Part shown: piece by piece, positions 31,939-42,537 of the stretch
How the letters are laid out: each line of letters begins with the position of its first letter
Numbering within the stretch: the stretch's first letter is position 1
Origin: Thermincola carboxydiphila
GTDB taxonomy: Bacteria > Bacillota > Thermincolia > Thermincolales > UBA2595
Length of the DNA: 64,000 bases
NCBI GenBank assembly: GCA_016841045.1
Contig: JAENZX010000012.1
Coordinates: 29,236 to 93,235 of the forward strand
Direction: 5' to 3'
The notes under the pieces: model-generated
What the model was told of the DNA's origin: nothing
The model's database searches: none
What the model saw: the letters and a program-made list of their open reading frames with translations, nothing else
Position numbers and translations under genes: made by a program

Positions 31939-34356
31939 TTAACTAACTGTCTTTATGCGGTCTATCAGACTTACGTAAAAATCAGTAAGCTCCTGAGCAT
32001 CCTCGATATTACCCGCTTCACTCATCACCCTAAAAACCGGTTCTTCTCCATCAGGTAATATAAGAGTCCATCCCTTACTGCAGCATACCTTTATACCATC
32101 CAGGAGTTCAATTTTTTCCTTTTTAAGGCTGTCAACAAGCTGTCTCATTACTGCTCCCTTTCTTGAAAAGGGACAGTAGACCTCTTTATGCGTACTGTAC
32201 ATTTGCGGTATCTGTTCCAAAACACTGCTAATATTGGTGTCCTTTTCCTGGAGGTATTCAAGAAGTTTTAACAAAAAATAGATGCCATCAAACATTGGCT
32301 GGAACATATCGTCCCTGTTAATTTCCATCAGGGCTCTGGGACTGCATTTTGTCCTAACTACCTCGCCACCCTTTAAATCGGCAATTATCTCAATTACTGA
32401 GGAAGCATAAACCGGTACACCAACTCTTGACCCTGGCATACTATCCAGCGATATGTATGACCAGAGTTTCAACATTTTCTCTTCTTCAATAACCTCTCCA
32501 CTTTCAGTAATTATTGTGAGACTGTCTGCATTGCTGTTCAAAATGACACCAAAGTCTGCTTTGCCGGACCGGATAATTTTTGACATTTGATGGATCGAAA
32601 AGTCCTTACTATTCCTAACTGTTAAACGGCAGTCAAGGTTTTCAGCCAAAGACGGGCTTAACCAGTTTAGACTATCAGAATCAAATACTGCCAATATCCT
32701 AATTCTCCGCTTTTTTATTAAAGCATGGTTTATGACCTGCAGCAGCCCTTCCCTGTAGGCCTTAACCATTTGAGGCACATATTTTATTCGCCCAAACCCA
32801 TCACTTTTTATCCTTCTAAAATCCTCCTGGTTTATATAATTCTCTATTTTTCGTTCCATATCTTTAGATATATTTATCCCATAACTGTCCAAAAATTCTA
32901 TAACAAATTCTTGTTCTAAACTGTCACCGACCGCCTTGATATGTAATCCCCCTTTTACATCAAGGGTTTTAATTACATATCTTGCGACCGGTGTGTTAAC
33001 AGTTCCAATATCGTAAACATTAACTCCCGTTGATACCAGTCCTGAAATTATCGCCCTCTCAATAGCCTTGGAAGGCGGGGTATCATCAGAACTTGTAACA
33101 ACCCAGTCACCCTCTGAAAGTGCTGTCCCAAAAGCCACTGCCAGCTTTACCGCCAGCTCAGGCGTTATATCTGCATTAATTTCACCCGTTACCCCATAGG
33201 TGGAGAAGAGGTTCATCCTGTTCCCCCTGCTCCGGATTAAAGAATTCCTAAGCACCACGTCATCATTTACCATTTTATCTGGCCAAATTTTAACCTCCGG
33301 CTTTACAGTAACCCCTACACCTATGACAACGTTTTCACCCAGCACACTACCTTCGTAAAGGGCAGATTCCTGTCCGATTTTTGCATGGCTGCAGACTATT
33401 GAACCTTCCACCGAAGTACCGGCATCCAGCAAAGTGTTATCCCATACTATGCTTGATCTCACTGAGACATCTTTAGAAATCAGATTATTATTACCAGTTA
33501 CGGCATGCTCGCCAAGCTGTGCCCCACTTCGAACAATGCAGTTATCCCCTATAAAAACAGGCTTTCGTATTTCCGCTCCCGGTTCCACAACAGTATTTTC
33601 GCCTATCCATATTCCATCTTTAGTCTGCTTACCGTTGATATTGATTTTAATTAAGCCGTTCATAATGTCACGTACAGTCTGGCGATACTGTTCGATACTG
33701 CCGATGTCTGACCAGTATCCCGACGCAGTATATCCATACATGGGTTTGCCAAGAGAAAGCAGGAGAGGAAAAAGATCTTTGCTAAAATCAAAGAAAGCAT
33801 TTTCCTCATAATAATCAAAAATTTCCGGCTCCAATATATAAATACCTGTATTTACCGTATCACTAAAAACTTCGCTCCAGCACGGCTTCTCCAAAAACCT
33901 GATAATTCTCCGGTCTTCATTACAGATAATAACACCGTATTCCAAGGGGTTTTGCACTTTTGCCATAACCATAGTTGCAATACCCCTTTTCTGACGATGA
34001 AACTCAATAGCTCTGGTCAGGTTATAGTCGGTAATCCCATCACCACTAATAACAATAAATGTTTCATCAAGAAACCGCGATGCATTTTTTACACTGCCTG
34101 CAGTGCCTAACGGGGTAAGTTCTTCGAAATATTCTATATTCACTCCATAAGATGAGCCATCACCAAAATACTTCTTTACAGCTTCAGGCAGGTACTGTAA
34201 AGTTACCGCAATATCCTTAATACCGTGCTCTTTTAGTAATTCAACGGCATAACTCATGACAGGTTTATTCAACACAGGAACCATTGGTTTGGGGATTTTA
34301 AGAGTTAGGGGCTTAAGCCGGGTCCCCTTGCCGCCCGCCATAATTACAGCTTTCAT
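31939..34356 (-). CDS. Sugar nucleotidyltransferase fused to a degenerate phosphohexomutase
   Basis: An 805-residue fusion. Residues 1-235 are a NDP-sugar pyrophosphorylase ([13 protein letters not shown], the GDGITD metal motif, [18 protein letters not shown]). Residues about 250-370 are left-handed beta-helix repeats. Residues about 380-805 resemble phosphomannomutase. Such fusions are often named mannose-1-phosphate guanylyltransferase, but glucose-1-phosphate with ADP or GDP is possible given the glucan genes around it. In the mutase part the phosphoserine TxSHNP loop is replaced by HIKAVGDS and the DGDADR metal loop by NSNADS, so it is probably catalytically dead. Its ATG overlaps the stop of the GH57-GT4 gene by one base (TAATG). 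Confidence 0.88.
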   Translation of the reverse strand: MKAVIMAGGKGTRLKPLTLKIPKPMVPVLNKPVMSYAVELLKEHGIKDIAVTLQYLPEAVKKYFGDGSSYGVNIEYFEELTPLGTAGSVKNASRFLDETFIVISGDGITDYNLTRAIEFHRQKRGIATMVMAKVQNPLEYGVIICNEDRRIIRFLEKPCWSEVFSDTVNTGIYILEPEIFDYYEENAFFDFSKDLFPLLLSLGKPMYGYTASGYWSDIGSIEQYRQTVRDIMNGLIKININGKQTKDGIWIGENTVVEPGAEIRKPVFIGDNCIVRSGAQLGEHAVTGNNNLISKDVSVRSSIVWDNTLLDAGTSVEGSIVCSHAKIGQESALYEGSVLGENVVIGVGVTVKPEVKIWPDKMVNDDVVLRNSLIRSRGNRMNLFSTYGVTGEINADITPELAVKLAVAFGTALSEGDWVVTSSDDTPPSKAIERAIISGLVSTGVNVYDIGTVNTPVARYVIKTLDVKGGLHIKAVGDSLEQEFVIEFLDSYGINISKDMERKIENYINQEDFRRIKSDGFGRIKYVPQMVKAYREGLLQVINHALIKKRRIRILAVFDSDSLNWLSPSLAENLDCRLTVRNSKDFSIHQMSKIIRSGKADFGVILNSNADSLTIITESGEVIEEEKMLKLWSYISLDSMPGSRVGVPVYASSVIEIIADLKGGEVVRTKCSPRALMEINRDDMFQPMFDGIYFLLKLLEYLQEKDTNISSVLEQIPQMYSTHKEVYCPFSRKGAVMRQLVDSLKKEKIELLDGIKVCCSKGWTLILPDGEEPVFRVMSEAGNIEDAQELTDFYVSLIDRIKTVS

Positions 34357-37205
34357 TAAGTACCCACTCTCCTCCTCGTATTTATCGAACTTATAAAACC
34401 ATTGGTCTCAGCATCATCAAGGGTTTCCCTGTAAACAGAAACGGTATCGGCTGCTATTACACTCCAGTTGTAAACCGAGTTAACCTTATCCCATGCTGCC
34501 TGTTTTAGCCTTTCTGCCTGGCCCCCGTCACTTAAAATGCGGACAATTGCATTAGCCAACTCCTGTGAATTATTAGGTGTCACTTTTAGTCCATCGGTTC
34601 CGTCTTCAATTACTTCGGACAGTCCTCCTGTGTTGCTTACTATTACCGGCACTTTGGCCGCCATAGCTTCTAAGGCAACAATGCCAAAGGGCTCATATAG
34701 GCTGGGGAATACAGCAGTATCGCTGGAAGCCAGCAGCATGTTACGGGTGTAGTCATCGGCAAACCCGGTAAAAAACACCTTATGGCTGACTCCAAGCTGC
34801 CGTGCTTTTGCCATTAAAACCTCCCGGTAGCTTCCAACCCCCGAAACAATGAATTTTGCATCCGGATAACGCTCAAGCACCATTGGGATTGCATCAATCA
34901 AAACCTGGACACCCTTTTCAGGTACCAATCTTCCTACAAAATATATTATTTTCTCAAAAGACGCCGCATACTGCTCCCTGAACGTGAGGTTTGGGGCAGA
35001 AGGTGTAATATTAGTTACCTCGACACCATTTGGAATAATCATTATTTTATCACCAGGAAGCTGAAACACCTGCGATATCTCACAGGCCATATATTTGCTG
35101 CAGCAAATTACCTTCCATGATTCAAAGGTAAGTTTCCATTCGATCTGGTTAATCTTACGCTGGATATCATTGTGAATTCCGTGGTTTCTGCCAAATTCAG
35201 TTGCATGAATCGTAGAGACCAGTGGGATTTTGTATGAATTTTTCAACATTATCCCTGCATGGGCTGTCAACCAGTCATGAGCATGAATAATGTCAAATCT
35301 CCCTATTTCCAGCAGCTGCTCTGCCCGTTTGATCATCGCCTCATTGAGTTGTTCTATCCATTCAACAAACCCTTCTGTATCCTCTGCCGAATTATATACC
35401 CGGTGGACAAACACCCCGCCAACAAGTTCATCAGAAACAGTGCCGGGCACATGACAGGTAATTACATGGACTTTTACTCCCTGAGCTGCCAACGCCTGTG
35501 AAAGATCATAAACGTGTCTTGATAAGCCACCAACAGTCCTGGGTGGAAATTCCCATGAAAGCATTAATACACTGATTTTCTGTTTATTTGACATTATTTT
35601 TGATGTAGAAACGCCGCTGCTTGTCGGCTCAGGCAGATAAATACCGCAATCCAGTTCCGGAAAAATAGGGTCCAGTTCCTCAAGGCATGCTATCTCATCC
35701 TCGTTTAACTCATGATTACGCGTTGCCCAATATAGTCTATTGAATCTTGATACATGGTCATAGATACGTTTTTTTGCATACTCCACCGTTGTACCGTTTT
35801 TGATTATAAAAGCCCAGTCGGAACTTTGAGCCAGGAGGAGTTCTCTGGCCATCTGATTTAGAGCCCTCTTGGTCAGGCCTGATGAATCACGGTTCGCAGC
35901 CGCTGACTGTACCATTCTTTCCTCTGCCTTGTTTAGATGCCTGTAAATCCAGGCGTTTGAAGAGTCTAGCCACATTTCATTAAAACCGTTATGGCCCCAA
36001 CTGGAACCCGCTGGCAAGCCCATCTGAACAACAGGGTGTTTTTCGAGATACTCAAGAGGAGTTATAGCTTTGACCGTGTTCTGGTCATAGTGTATTTTTC
36101 GAAATACAAAGTCGATCCAGTTTGGCCCTTCATACCACCAGTGACCGAACAGCTCAGCATCATACGGCGCTGTAATGATTGGTGGATTTTCCATACCGGA
36201 GCTTAGTTGTTCAAGCTGTTTTACCCGGTTAAAAATAAAATTTTCAGCATGCTCAGCTGCCCTCAGGTTAGCTCTTTCCGGTTCATATACCTGTTTTTCA
36301 TTTGTTGATCCCGTTATCCTGAAGTACTTGAGCCCTGTATCGATTCTAAGTCCATCTTCACCTATATAGCCATTAATGTACGGCAAATCCAGGTCATAAC
36401 CGATATCCCGGTAGAATTCCCTATAGTAATAGTCCCCGGGGTAACCAAAATGCTTATCCCATACCTGGCGGGATGTTTCAGGATCCCTTCCGAACACATC
36501 CACACCACTTGGGGTAACCATAGGGGAATATACACCGGCTTCTGGAGAAGGGGTTGCAAAGGTAATGCCGTGACTGTCTGTAAAGAAATAAAGGATTCCA
36601 AACTCACTTAGAACCTGATCAACCCCGGGACTGAACCCACACTCAGGCAGCCACATTCCTTTGGGAGGGGACCCAAAATGCCGAGAAAACAAATCCACAG
36701 CTACCGCAACCTGAGCTCTGATACTCTCTTTGGTTACCATCAGCGGCAGGTATCCGTGGGTTGCACAACTTGTTATCAATTCGACCTTCCCAGTTTCAAA
36801 CAGCTGGCGAAACGCTCTTAGAAGATCTTTGTTACACCGTATAACAAAAGTGTCTCTCACTTCCATGAACCTGTACAGGTACATCCTGGCCAAACCCTCA
36901 AACTCAGTCCCTTTAGTTCTCTCAACCTCTTTAATTGCAAGTTCTATAAGCTGGTTAAGGCGTATTAAATACCTGTTTTGCAGCAATTTATCTGACATCA
37001 TGGAAATCAACGGTGGTGATAAAGAAATGGTAATTCGGAAGTCAACTCCATCATCTATGAGTCTATTAAGTATATTAATAATCGGCACATAACTTTCTGT
37101 TAATGCTTCAAAAAACCAGTTTTCTTCCAGACTCCACTGCTTTTCCGGATGCCTTACATAGGGAAGGTGAGCATGAAGCACTAAACTCAGGTACCCTTTT
37201 ACCAT
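34356..37205 (-). CDS. GH57 glucan branching-type domain fused to a GT4 glucan synthase-type domain
   Basis: A 949-residue fusion. Residues 1-540 are GH57/DUF1957-like: [14 protein letters not shown] at the start, the nucleophile Glu in [12 protein letters not shown], the acid Asp in [14 protein letters not shown], and [15 protein letters not shown]. Residues about 555-945 are GT4: [33 protein letters not shown] and [15 protein letters not shown]. The pairing suggests synthesis and branching, or remodelling, of an alpha-1,4-glucan in one protein. ATG at 37220 overlaps the GGAGGA site, so ATG at 37205 (MVKGYLS) is preferred. It overlaps the DUF4912-like gene upstream by about 98 bp. Confidence 0.92.
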   Translation of the reverse strand: MVKGYLSLVLHAHLPYVRHPEKQWSLEENWFFEALTESYVPIINILNRLIDDGVDFRITISLSPPLISMMSDKLLQNRYLIRLNQLIELAIKEVERTKGTEFEGLARMYLYRFMEVRDTFVIRCNKDLLRAFRQLFETGKVELITSCATHGYLPLMVTKESIRAQVAVAVDLFSRHFGSPPKGMWLPECGFSPGVDQVLSEFGILYFFTDSHGITFATPSPEAGVYSPMVTPSGVDVFGRDPETSRQVWDKHFGYPGDYYYREFYRDIGYDLDLPYINGYIGEDGLRIDTGLKYFRITGSTNEKQVYEPERANLRAAEHAENFIFNRVKQLEQLSSGMENPPIITAPYDAELFGHWWYEGPNWIDFVFRKIHYDQNTVKAITPLEYLEKHPVVQMGLPAGSSWGHNGFNEMWLDSSNAWIYRHLNKAEERMVQSAAANRDSSGLTKRALNQMARELLLAQSSDWAFIIKNGTTVEYAKKRIYDHVSRFNRLYWATRNHELNEDEIACLEELDPIFPELDCGIYLPEPTSSGVSTSKIMSNKQKISVLMLSWEFPPRTVGGLSRHVYDLSQALAAQGVKVHVITCHVPGTVSDELVGGVFVHRVYNSAEDTEGFVEWIEQLNEAMIKRAEQLLEIGRFDIIHAHDWLTAHAGIMLKNSYKIPLVSTIHATEFGRNHGIHNDIQRKINQIEWKLTFESWKVICCSKYMACEISQVFQLPGDKIMIIPNGVEVTNITPSAPNLTFREQYAASFEKIIYFVGRLVPEKGVQVLIDAIPMVLERYPDAKFIVSGVGSYREVLMAKARQLGVSHKVFFTGFADDYTRNMLLASSDTAVFPSLYEPFGIVALEAMAAKVPVIVSNTGGLSEVIEDGTDGLKVTPNNSQELANAIVRILSDGGQAERLKQAAWDKVNSVYNWSVIAADTVSVYRETLDDAETNGFISSINTRRRVGT

Positions 37206-37731
37206 AAATAATTCCTCCATCCGGTGATGAAATATTAATTCGCTTAGAATCTCCGTAGATTCCCTGTTTTGCGAAGGAACCTATCAATAATTCTTTGCCG
37301 TGTACTTCTTTAACCATAAAATTTTGTTTTTCAATAGACAGCGAATCTTCCGCCATACTATTTCTTGGTGTATGCACCGTATTCGACTTCAGAAGAGTTG
37401 AAAAACCACCATCATCCAGAGTTCCCAGTTCCGCGCGATACGAACGGTTGTCCTCTAATTCTTTGATGAAGTAATTGTCGGCCATGGGGTGTACAGCAAT
37501 ATCGCGGAAAGTATGTGAGCTGTCTGTTTTGTACTCAAGTCCTGTCAAATCAAATACTCTTAGGTAGGTTTGTGGTTCCCCACTCCTTATGAACTGCTGT
37601 TTTAAGTTTGCTTTTCTTTCCGGACTTAGCTCCCAGTAAGCATAAATACAATGAGGGTCTCTTACCAAAAGCACTAGATAACTTTCATGATAAAATTCCG
37701 GGAACTCATACTCTGGTGACTTTATGTCCAT
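37108..37731 (-). CDS. DUF4912-like protein
   Basis: Soluble 207-residue protein. It has the DUF4912-type core: LVLLVRDPHCIYAYWELSPE, LRVFDLTGLEY, SYRAELGTLDDGGF and LLKSNTVHTPR. Domain function is unknown, but it regularly neighbours GH57/GT4 glucan genes, which fits here. ATG at 37731 follows AGGAGATGG. The last 33 codons overlap the start of the GH57-GT4 gene in another frame, which is long for a normal overlap. The tail ([20 protein letters not shown]) does not look like the rest of the protein, so a late frameshift is possible. Confidence 0.8.
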   Translation of the reverse strand: MDIKSPEYEFPEFYHESYLVLLVRDPHCIYAYWELSPERKANLKQQFIRSGEPQTYLRVFDLTGLEYKTDSSHTFRDIAVHPMADNYFIKELEDNRSYRAELGTLDDGGFSTLLKSNTVHTPRNSMAEDSLSIEKQNFMVKEVHGKELLIGSFAKQGIYGDSKRINISSPDGGIIYGKRVPEFSASCSPSLCKASGKAVESGRKLVF

Positions 37732-37813
37732 GTTCTACCATCTCCTGAAATTAGAATACAAATTCAATATATTTACATCGCCGCCAATTAGAACAAAAAT
37801 TTATCAACAAAAT

Positions 37814-37857
37814 AAAAAAACCCGTTTATTCACCTACAAGGCAAAAAAACGAGTTTT
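37814..37857 (-). terminator. Intrinsic terminator after gerW
   Basis: AAAACCCGTTT (37817-37827) pairs with AAACGAGTTTT (37847-37857) with one mismatch. On the minus strand it lies just after the gerW stop and ends in a run of T residues. Confidence 0.8.
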
Positions 37858-37876
37858 AAATACAGCTATTTGACAC

Positions 37877-38338
37877 TTAAATATCTTCAAATTCGTCAAA
37901 GTCTTCAACTTTTTCAATAATGTCATCTTGTGCATCATCTTTTAGCTTATCTTTTATATCACTTTCTATTTCATCGTCAAAATCATCCTCATCTGTCTGG
38001 ACAACTTTACGCAACTCGCTGATTATGTCAGGGACTTGTTCAATGACACTTCCCAGAGAACTACGCCCCTCCACAGGCAGTAAGCTAACCTGATTGCCAT
38101 TTATCACCACGATTGCAGAAGGAGTCATACGTGCACCGGTACCGGCACCCAGCCCCCCTCCCCCCTGTTCTCCAAAAGCCGCGCTTTCTCCACCCCCGGC
38201 ACCGATTCCAAAGGTTACATTAACGACAGGAACGAGAGTTATCTCACCAATAGTTAGGGGATCACCTATAACGGTTTTCGCCCTGAACATATTCTCAAGA
38301 CGGGAAAAAATCGTTTCCAGATTTTCTTTTAGATTCAC
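37877..38338 (-). CDS. gerW: GerW/YtfJ family sporulation protein
   Basis: Spore-associated protein family of which B. subtilis GerW (YtfJ) is needed for normal germination. The 153 residues start with the family helix NLETIFSRLENMFRAKTVIG, then the conserved strand GDPLTIGEITLVPVVNVTFG, a glycine-rich segment (GAGGGESAAFGEQGGGGLG), and PSAIVVINGNQVSLLPV. The last 45 residues are strongly acidic (DEDDFDDEIESD). The start is GTG at 38338 after CGGAGG. It has its own terminator and appears monocistronic, an island of sporulation inside the sugar block. Confidence 0.9.
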   Translation of the reverse strand: MNLKENLETIFSRLENMFRAKTVIGDPLTIGEITLVPVVNVTFGIGAGGGESAAFGEQGGGGLGAGTGARMTPSAIVVINGNQVSLLPVEGRSSLGSVIEQVPDIISELRKVVQTDEDDFDDEIESDIKDKLKDDAQDDIIEKVEDFDEFEDI

Positions 38339-38502
38339 GATTCTAACCTCCGTTTCCAGTCTGTACCTGCGTTCCTATAATTCCCCGTTTCGACAGTACA
38401 AATACCTGAAACTGGTAATATTTATTGATTTTCTAATGACTTTTGCTACATTCCTTTAAATTTGGCCGCGGATAATAAAAAATTTAACATTTTATTAGAA
38501 AC

Positions 38503-38532
38503 AAAAAGTGCCCATAGTTTATATGGACACTT
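38503..38532 (-). terminator. Intrinsic terminator after the phosphomutase gene
   Basis: AGTG-C-CCATA and TATGG-A-CACT arms around a short AGTTTA loop; read on the minus strand it is followed by five T residues, directly after the stop of the 38545 gene. Confidence 0.8.
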
Positions 38533-38544
38533 CCACTTGCAATA

Positions 38545-39927
38545 TCAATATTCCCATGAAAAATCTTTTAGTCCTGCTTTTAAGATGCGGCTCTTCAAAT
38601 CTGCGGTGATAAATTCCAGACCTTCAGGAGTTTTGGCTTCACACCTGGCGACTAAAACAGGCTGAGTGTTAGAAGCTCTAACCAAACCCCATCCGTCAGG
38701 GTACTTGATTCTAACCCCATCAACTGTGATTGCGTTATAGTCTTTAAGAACATCTTCACGAATTGCTTCAATCATTCCGAACTTTACTTCATCAGGGCAG
38801 TCAATCCTTGTTTCTGCTGTACTATAATAAACTGGGATATCGTTAAATAGCTTGGAGAGAGGTTGGTCGGTTCCTGAAAGAATTCTTAGAAGCCTGCCTG
38901 TGGCGTAGAAAGAATCATCAAAACCAAAAAATTCATCTGCAAAGAATATATGACCTGACATCTCCCCGGTAAAAAGGGCCCCGAGTTCTTTCATCTTGGC
39001 TTTGATTAAGGAATGCCCGGTTTTATAAAAATACGGTTTACCACCAAGCCGCACAATTTCATCTTCAAGAGCCTGGGAGCATTTCACCTCAATTATGGCA
39101 ACCTCACCAGGATTTTTAGCCAAAATCTCGCGCCAATAAAGAATCATGAGTTTATCTCCCCAGATTACTTCACCGGATTCGTCTACCACTCCGATCCTAT
39201 CAGCATCACCATCGTAGGCAACTCCCAAATCGGCCCCCTGCTTTTTGACCTCATCAATTAAGTAACTAAGGTTCTCCCTTTTTACAGGATCTGGATGGTG
39301 ATTGGGAAAGTTCCCGTCCGGCTGACAAAAGAGGGGGACAACTTCACATTCCAGCCCCTTAAGAAACTTTTCTATGTAAAGGCTGGCTGCACCATTGCCA
39401 GCATCTGCCACAATTTTTAGTTTCCGGGGACCCAGCTTAATCTTATCCAACAGCATTTTCAAATAATCTTCACTTATATCTTCTCTGGTTACCGCACCAG
39501 TGTTTCCCTTTTCTCTTATCTGTCCCTGGTCAATTATCTGCTTTATTCTCTGAATATCTTCACCGTAAATGGTCGTTTTGCCGTAAGCCATTTTAAGTCC
39601 GTTAAATTCTTTGGGGTTGTGGCTGCCGGTAATCATTATGCCCCCGTTTATATCAAAATGGTATAAACCATAATAAAACAAAGGAGTAGTAACTGTCCCT
39701 ATATCTATTACATCAAGGCCGCATGAAGTGATACCTGCCGTTAAATTCTCCCGAATAACGGGAGTTGATAGACGTACATCCCCTCCAATAAGAACCTTGT
39801 CTACAGACCTTTCGATGAGAAAAGTGGCATAAGCCTGTCCTAATTTAAATATAATTTCAGGAGTGAGTTCAGTCTCTGCAAGACCTCTGATATCATATTC
39901 CCTAAATATCGCCGGGTTTATATTCAT
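38545..39927 (-). CDS. Phosphomannomutase/phosphoglucomutase
   Basis: Alpha-D-phosphohexomutase that interconverts hexose 6- and 1-phosphates, feeding galU and the NDP-sugar fusion. The 460 residues include the substrate loop FREYDIRG, the phosphoserine loop MITGSHNPKEFNG, the metal loop AYDGDADRIG, the sugar loop GEMSGHIFF and the phosphate-binding RASNTQPVL. All key residues are intact, unlike the mutase-like part of the 31939 gene. ATG at 39927 has GGGGGG about 11 bases upstream. It is 18 bp after galU, so the two are co-transcribed. Confidence 0.95.
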   Translation of the reverse strand: MNINPAIFREYDIRGLAETELTPEIIFKLGQAYATFLIERSVDKVLIGGDVRLSTPVIRENLTAGITSCGLDVIDIGTVTTPLFYYGLYHFDINGGIMITGSHNPKEFNGLKMAYGKTTIYGEDIQRIKQIIDQGQIREKGNTGAVTREDISEDYLKMLLDKIKLGPRKLKIVADAGNGAASLYIEKFLKGLECEVVPLFCQPDGNFPNHHPDPVKRENLSYLIDEVKKQGADLGVAYDGDADRIGVVDESGEVIWGDKLMILYWREILAKNPGEVAIIEVKCSQALEDEIVRLGGKPYFYKTGHSLIKAKMKELGALFTGEMSGHIFFADEFFGFDDSFYATGRLLRILSGTDQPLSKLFNDIPVYYSTAETRIDCPDEVKFGMIEAIREDVLKDYNAITVDGVRIKYPDGWGLVRASNTQPVLVARCEAKTPEGLEFITADLKSRILKAGLKDFSWEY

Positions 39928-39945
39928 AATGTAATAATCCCCCCA

Positions 39946-40854
39946 TTATTTTTCCTTACCTGGTGCAGCTTCACGCCCGACATTACCGAGCACCAGCTTT
40001 TCCAAATAGTCAGCAAACTGAGTCCCAAGATCGCTTCGGGACAGGGCAAACTCCACCGTCGCCTGAAGAAATCCGAGCTTGTCCCCTACATCATAACGCC
40101 TACCCTCAAATACATGGGCGAATACCGATTGATTTGCAGCAAGAACCTTCAGGGCATCTGTAAGCTGAATTTCTCCCCCCGCTCCAGGTTTGGTTTTATT
40201 CAGTATATTGAATACTTCCGGCTCAATAATATACCTTCCAAGAACAGCGATATCCGAAGGAGCTTCCTTGTCGCCCGGTTTCTCTACAAGGCTTTTTACC
40301 CGGACTGTTTGCCCTTCAGAACTCCCATCAGGTTCCACTATACCATACTTAGAAACATCTTTTTTATCCACCCTCTGGACACCAAGAACACTGCCACCAA
40401 CATTATAATAGACTTCCATCAGCTGTTTCAGACAGGGTTTTTCACTAACGATTACATCATCACCCAAAAGGACAGCGAAGGGCTCGTCCCCAATAAACTT
40501 CCGGGCACAATACACAGCATGTCCCAATCCACGCGGCTGCTTCTGACGAACGTAGTGAATATCTACCATGTTTGATATGTTATTGATCATATCAAGCAGG
40601 TCAAGATTTCCTTTCTGCTCTAATAAAAGCTCTACCTCAAGAGTGTGGTCGAAATGGTCCTCTATAGCCCTTTTACCACGGCCTGTAATAATGAGGATAT
40701 CCTCAATCCCGGACGCAACAGCTTCCTCTACTATATACTGAATTGTCGGTTTATCAACTATAGGAAGCATTTCCTTCGGCTGAGCCTTTGTAGCAGGCAA
40801 AAACCGCGTGCCTAGTCCTGCTGCCGGTATAATAGCTTTACGGATTTTTTTCAT
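39946..40854 (-). CDS. galU: UTP--glucose-1-phosphate uridylyltransferase
   Basis: Cytoplasmic enzyme making UDP-glucose for wall and capsule glycans. The 302 residues carry the GalU motifs KAIIPAAGLGTRFLPATKA, PKEMLPIVDKPTIQYIVEEA, LGDDVIV, VEKPGDKEAPSD and the late FEGRRYDVGDKLGFLQA. The frame is open to an upstream GTG/ATG context at 40869, but ATG at 40854 (MKKIRKAII) after GGGAGGAC is the natural start. It leads a two-gene operon with the phosphomutase, divergent from pgi. Confidence 0.96.
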   Translation of the reverse strand: MKKIRKAIIPAAGLGTRFLPATKAQPKEMLPIVDKPTIQYIVEEAVASGIEDILIITGRGKRAIEDHFDHTLEVELLLEQKGNLDLLDMINNISNMVDIHYVRQKQPRGLGHAVYCARKFIGDEPFAVLLGDDVIVSEKPCLKQLMEVYYNVGGSVLGVQRVDKKDVSKYGIVEPDGSSEGQTVRVKSLVEKPGDKEAPSDIAVLGRYIIEPEVFNILNKTKPGAGGEIQLTDALKVLAANQSVFAHVFEGRRYDVGDKLGFLQATVEFALSRSDLGTQFADYLEKLVLGNVGREAAPGKEK

Positions 40855-41040
40855 GTTTCGTCCTCCCAATCAATTCATATATTAATAACGCACCTTACTT
40901 AACGCAAAGTTATTGAAATTTCGTGAGAGCCTGCCATATAAATTATGTCACAATTACTAACTTTTTTCCAGACCTGAGGACTAAGTTATTCAAAAGTGTA
41001 TAAAATACTCTACAGGACCAGTGTCTCAACCATACGGCGG

Positions 41041-41069
41041 TTGCTTTGCTATGAACCATCTGATATAAT
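41041..41069 (+). promoter_or_regulatory. Probable sigma-A promoter of pgi
   Basis: TTGCTT (41041-41046), a 17-base spacer and a consensus TATAAT (41064-41069) lie about 60 bases before the pgi start. A second candidate, TTGAAA-18-TATAAA, is at 40913-40942. Confidence 0.65.
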
Positions 41070-41127
41070 ACAGGTGACTATTTTGGGAAATATATACAAT
41101 AAATTGAAATTTCAAAGGAGGAGCGAT

Positions 41128-42477
41128 ATGAGGCAGCTTAACTTTGATTACTCTAATACTTCTGGTTTTATTAATGAAAATGAGTTGGCTTGTTTGGAAA
41201 AATTCGTAAATTCAGCTCATGATATGCTTCATAATAAAACTGGAGCCGGCAGCGACTTTTTAGGGTGGGTTGACCTTCCCTTAAGCTACGATAAAAGTGA
41301 ATTTGAAAAAATCCAGAATGCTGCAGAGCAGATAAAATCAGATTCCGATGTGCTGATAGTTATAGGCATAGGTGGGTCATATCTTGGAGCAAGGGCCGGG
41401 ATAGAGGCCTTGTCACATTCTTTTTATAATTCCCTTCCAAAAACAAAAAGAAATACACCTGAAATATATTTTGTTGGCAACAACATTAGTTCAACTTATC
41501 TATCCGAAATTTTCGATATTCTTGAGGGAAAAGATATTTCATTAAATGTAATATCTAAGTCAGGTACCACAACCGAGCCTGCTGTTGCCTTCCGAATCTT
41601 CAGAGAATACATGGAGAACAAATACGGTAAAGATGGTTCCTGCAAAAGAATCTATGTCACCACCGATAAAGAAAAGGGAGCATTGAAAAAATTTGCCACT
41701 GAAATGGGCTATCAGACCTTTGTCATTCCAGATGACGTAGGCGGCAGGTTTTCTGTCCTGACTGCAGTAGGTCTTCTTCCCATAGCAGCAGCAGGTATAA
41801 ATATCAGCCGCATTATGCAGGGAGCTGCAGATGCAATGGAACTATACAAAACTCCTGGTCTCATGGACAATGACTGTTACAAATATGCGGTGATTCGAAA
41901 TATACTTTATAGCAAGAATAAAACCATAGAAATAATGGTGAATTACGAACCGACACTGCATTCCTTTACTGAGTGGTGGAAACAGCTTTACGGCGAAAGT
42001 GAAGGCAAAGACCAAAAGGGGATTTTCCCGGCGGGAGTTGATTTGACTACTGACCTTCACTCGATGGGGCAGTACATACAAGATGGGTCCAGAAGTATCT
42101 TTGAGACAGTCCTAAACGTAGAGAAAATCCGAAAAGCTGTAGTTATCCAAGAAGACAGGGAAAACCTTGACGGTTTGAACTTCCTTTCTGGTAAGGAAAT
42201 GGATTTTATAAACAAAAAAGCCATGGAAGGTACACTCTTAGCTCACGTTGACGGTGGTGTACCAAACCTGGTAGTTAATGTACCAGAACTAACAGATTAT
42301 TACTTTGGGCAGTTGGTTTACTTCTTTGAAAAAGCATGTGGTATCAGCGGTTATCTCCTGGGAGTCAATCCCTTCGACCAGCCTGGGGTTGAGGCTTATA
42401 AGAATAATATGTTTGCCTTACTGGGCAAACCCGGGTTTGAAGATAAAAAAGCGGAACTTGAAGCACGACTTCGCTAA
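41128..42477 (+). CDS. pgi: Glucose-6-phosphate isomerase
   Basis: Glycolytic enzyme interconverting glucose- and fructose-6-phosphate. The 449 residues show [40 protein letters not shown], the active-site His/Glu region [11 protein letters not shown], and the C-terminal [16 protein letters not shown]. The open frame begins at 40996, but ATG at 41128 directly after AAAGGAGGAG is the start. It is transcribed alone, divergent from galU, with a promoter at 41041-41069 and a strong terminator. It links the storage-glucan genes to glycolysis. Confidence 0.97.
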   Translation: MRQLNFDYSNTSGFINENELACLEKFVNSAHDMLHNKTGAGSDFLGWVDLPLSYDKSEFEKIQNAAEQIKSDSDVLIVIGIGGSYLGARAGIEALSHSFYNSLPKTKRNTPEIYFVGNNISSTYLSEIFDILEGKDISLNVISKSGTTTEPAVAFRIFREYMENKYGKDGSCKRIYVTTDKEKGALKKFATEMGYQTFVIPDDVGGRFSVLTAVGLLPIAAAGINISRIMQGAADAMELYKTPGLMDNDCYKYAVIRNILYSKNKTIEIMVNYEPTLHSFTEWWKQLYGESEGKDQKGIFPAGVDLTTDLHSMGQYIQDGSRSIFETVLNVEKIRKAVVIQEDRENLDGLNFLSGKEMDFINKKAMEGTLLAHVDGGVPNLVVNVPELTDYYFGQLVYFFEKACGISGYLLGVNPFDQPGVEAYKNNMFALLGKPGFEDKKAELEARLR

Positions 42478-42482
42478 GGTAG

Positions 42483-42522
42483 AACAACCACTACAGTATG
42501 ATTTGTAGTGGTTGTTTTTTTT
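42483..42522. terminator. Strong terminator between pgi and the phosphoesterase gene
   Basis: AACAACCACTAC and GTAGTGGTTGTT, 12 bp perfect arms, followed by eight T residues on the plus strand. The convergent gene ends 16 bp further on, so the hairpin may serve both directions. Confidence 0.95.
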
Positions 42523-42537
42523 AAGAAAGCCTTACAT

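Noticed and set aside
37108..37205. DUF4912-like and GH57-GT4 genes as one split gene
   Set aside because: Both have their own good start and complete domains, so a single broken gene is not supported; only the overlap is odd.
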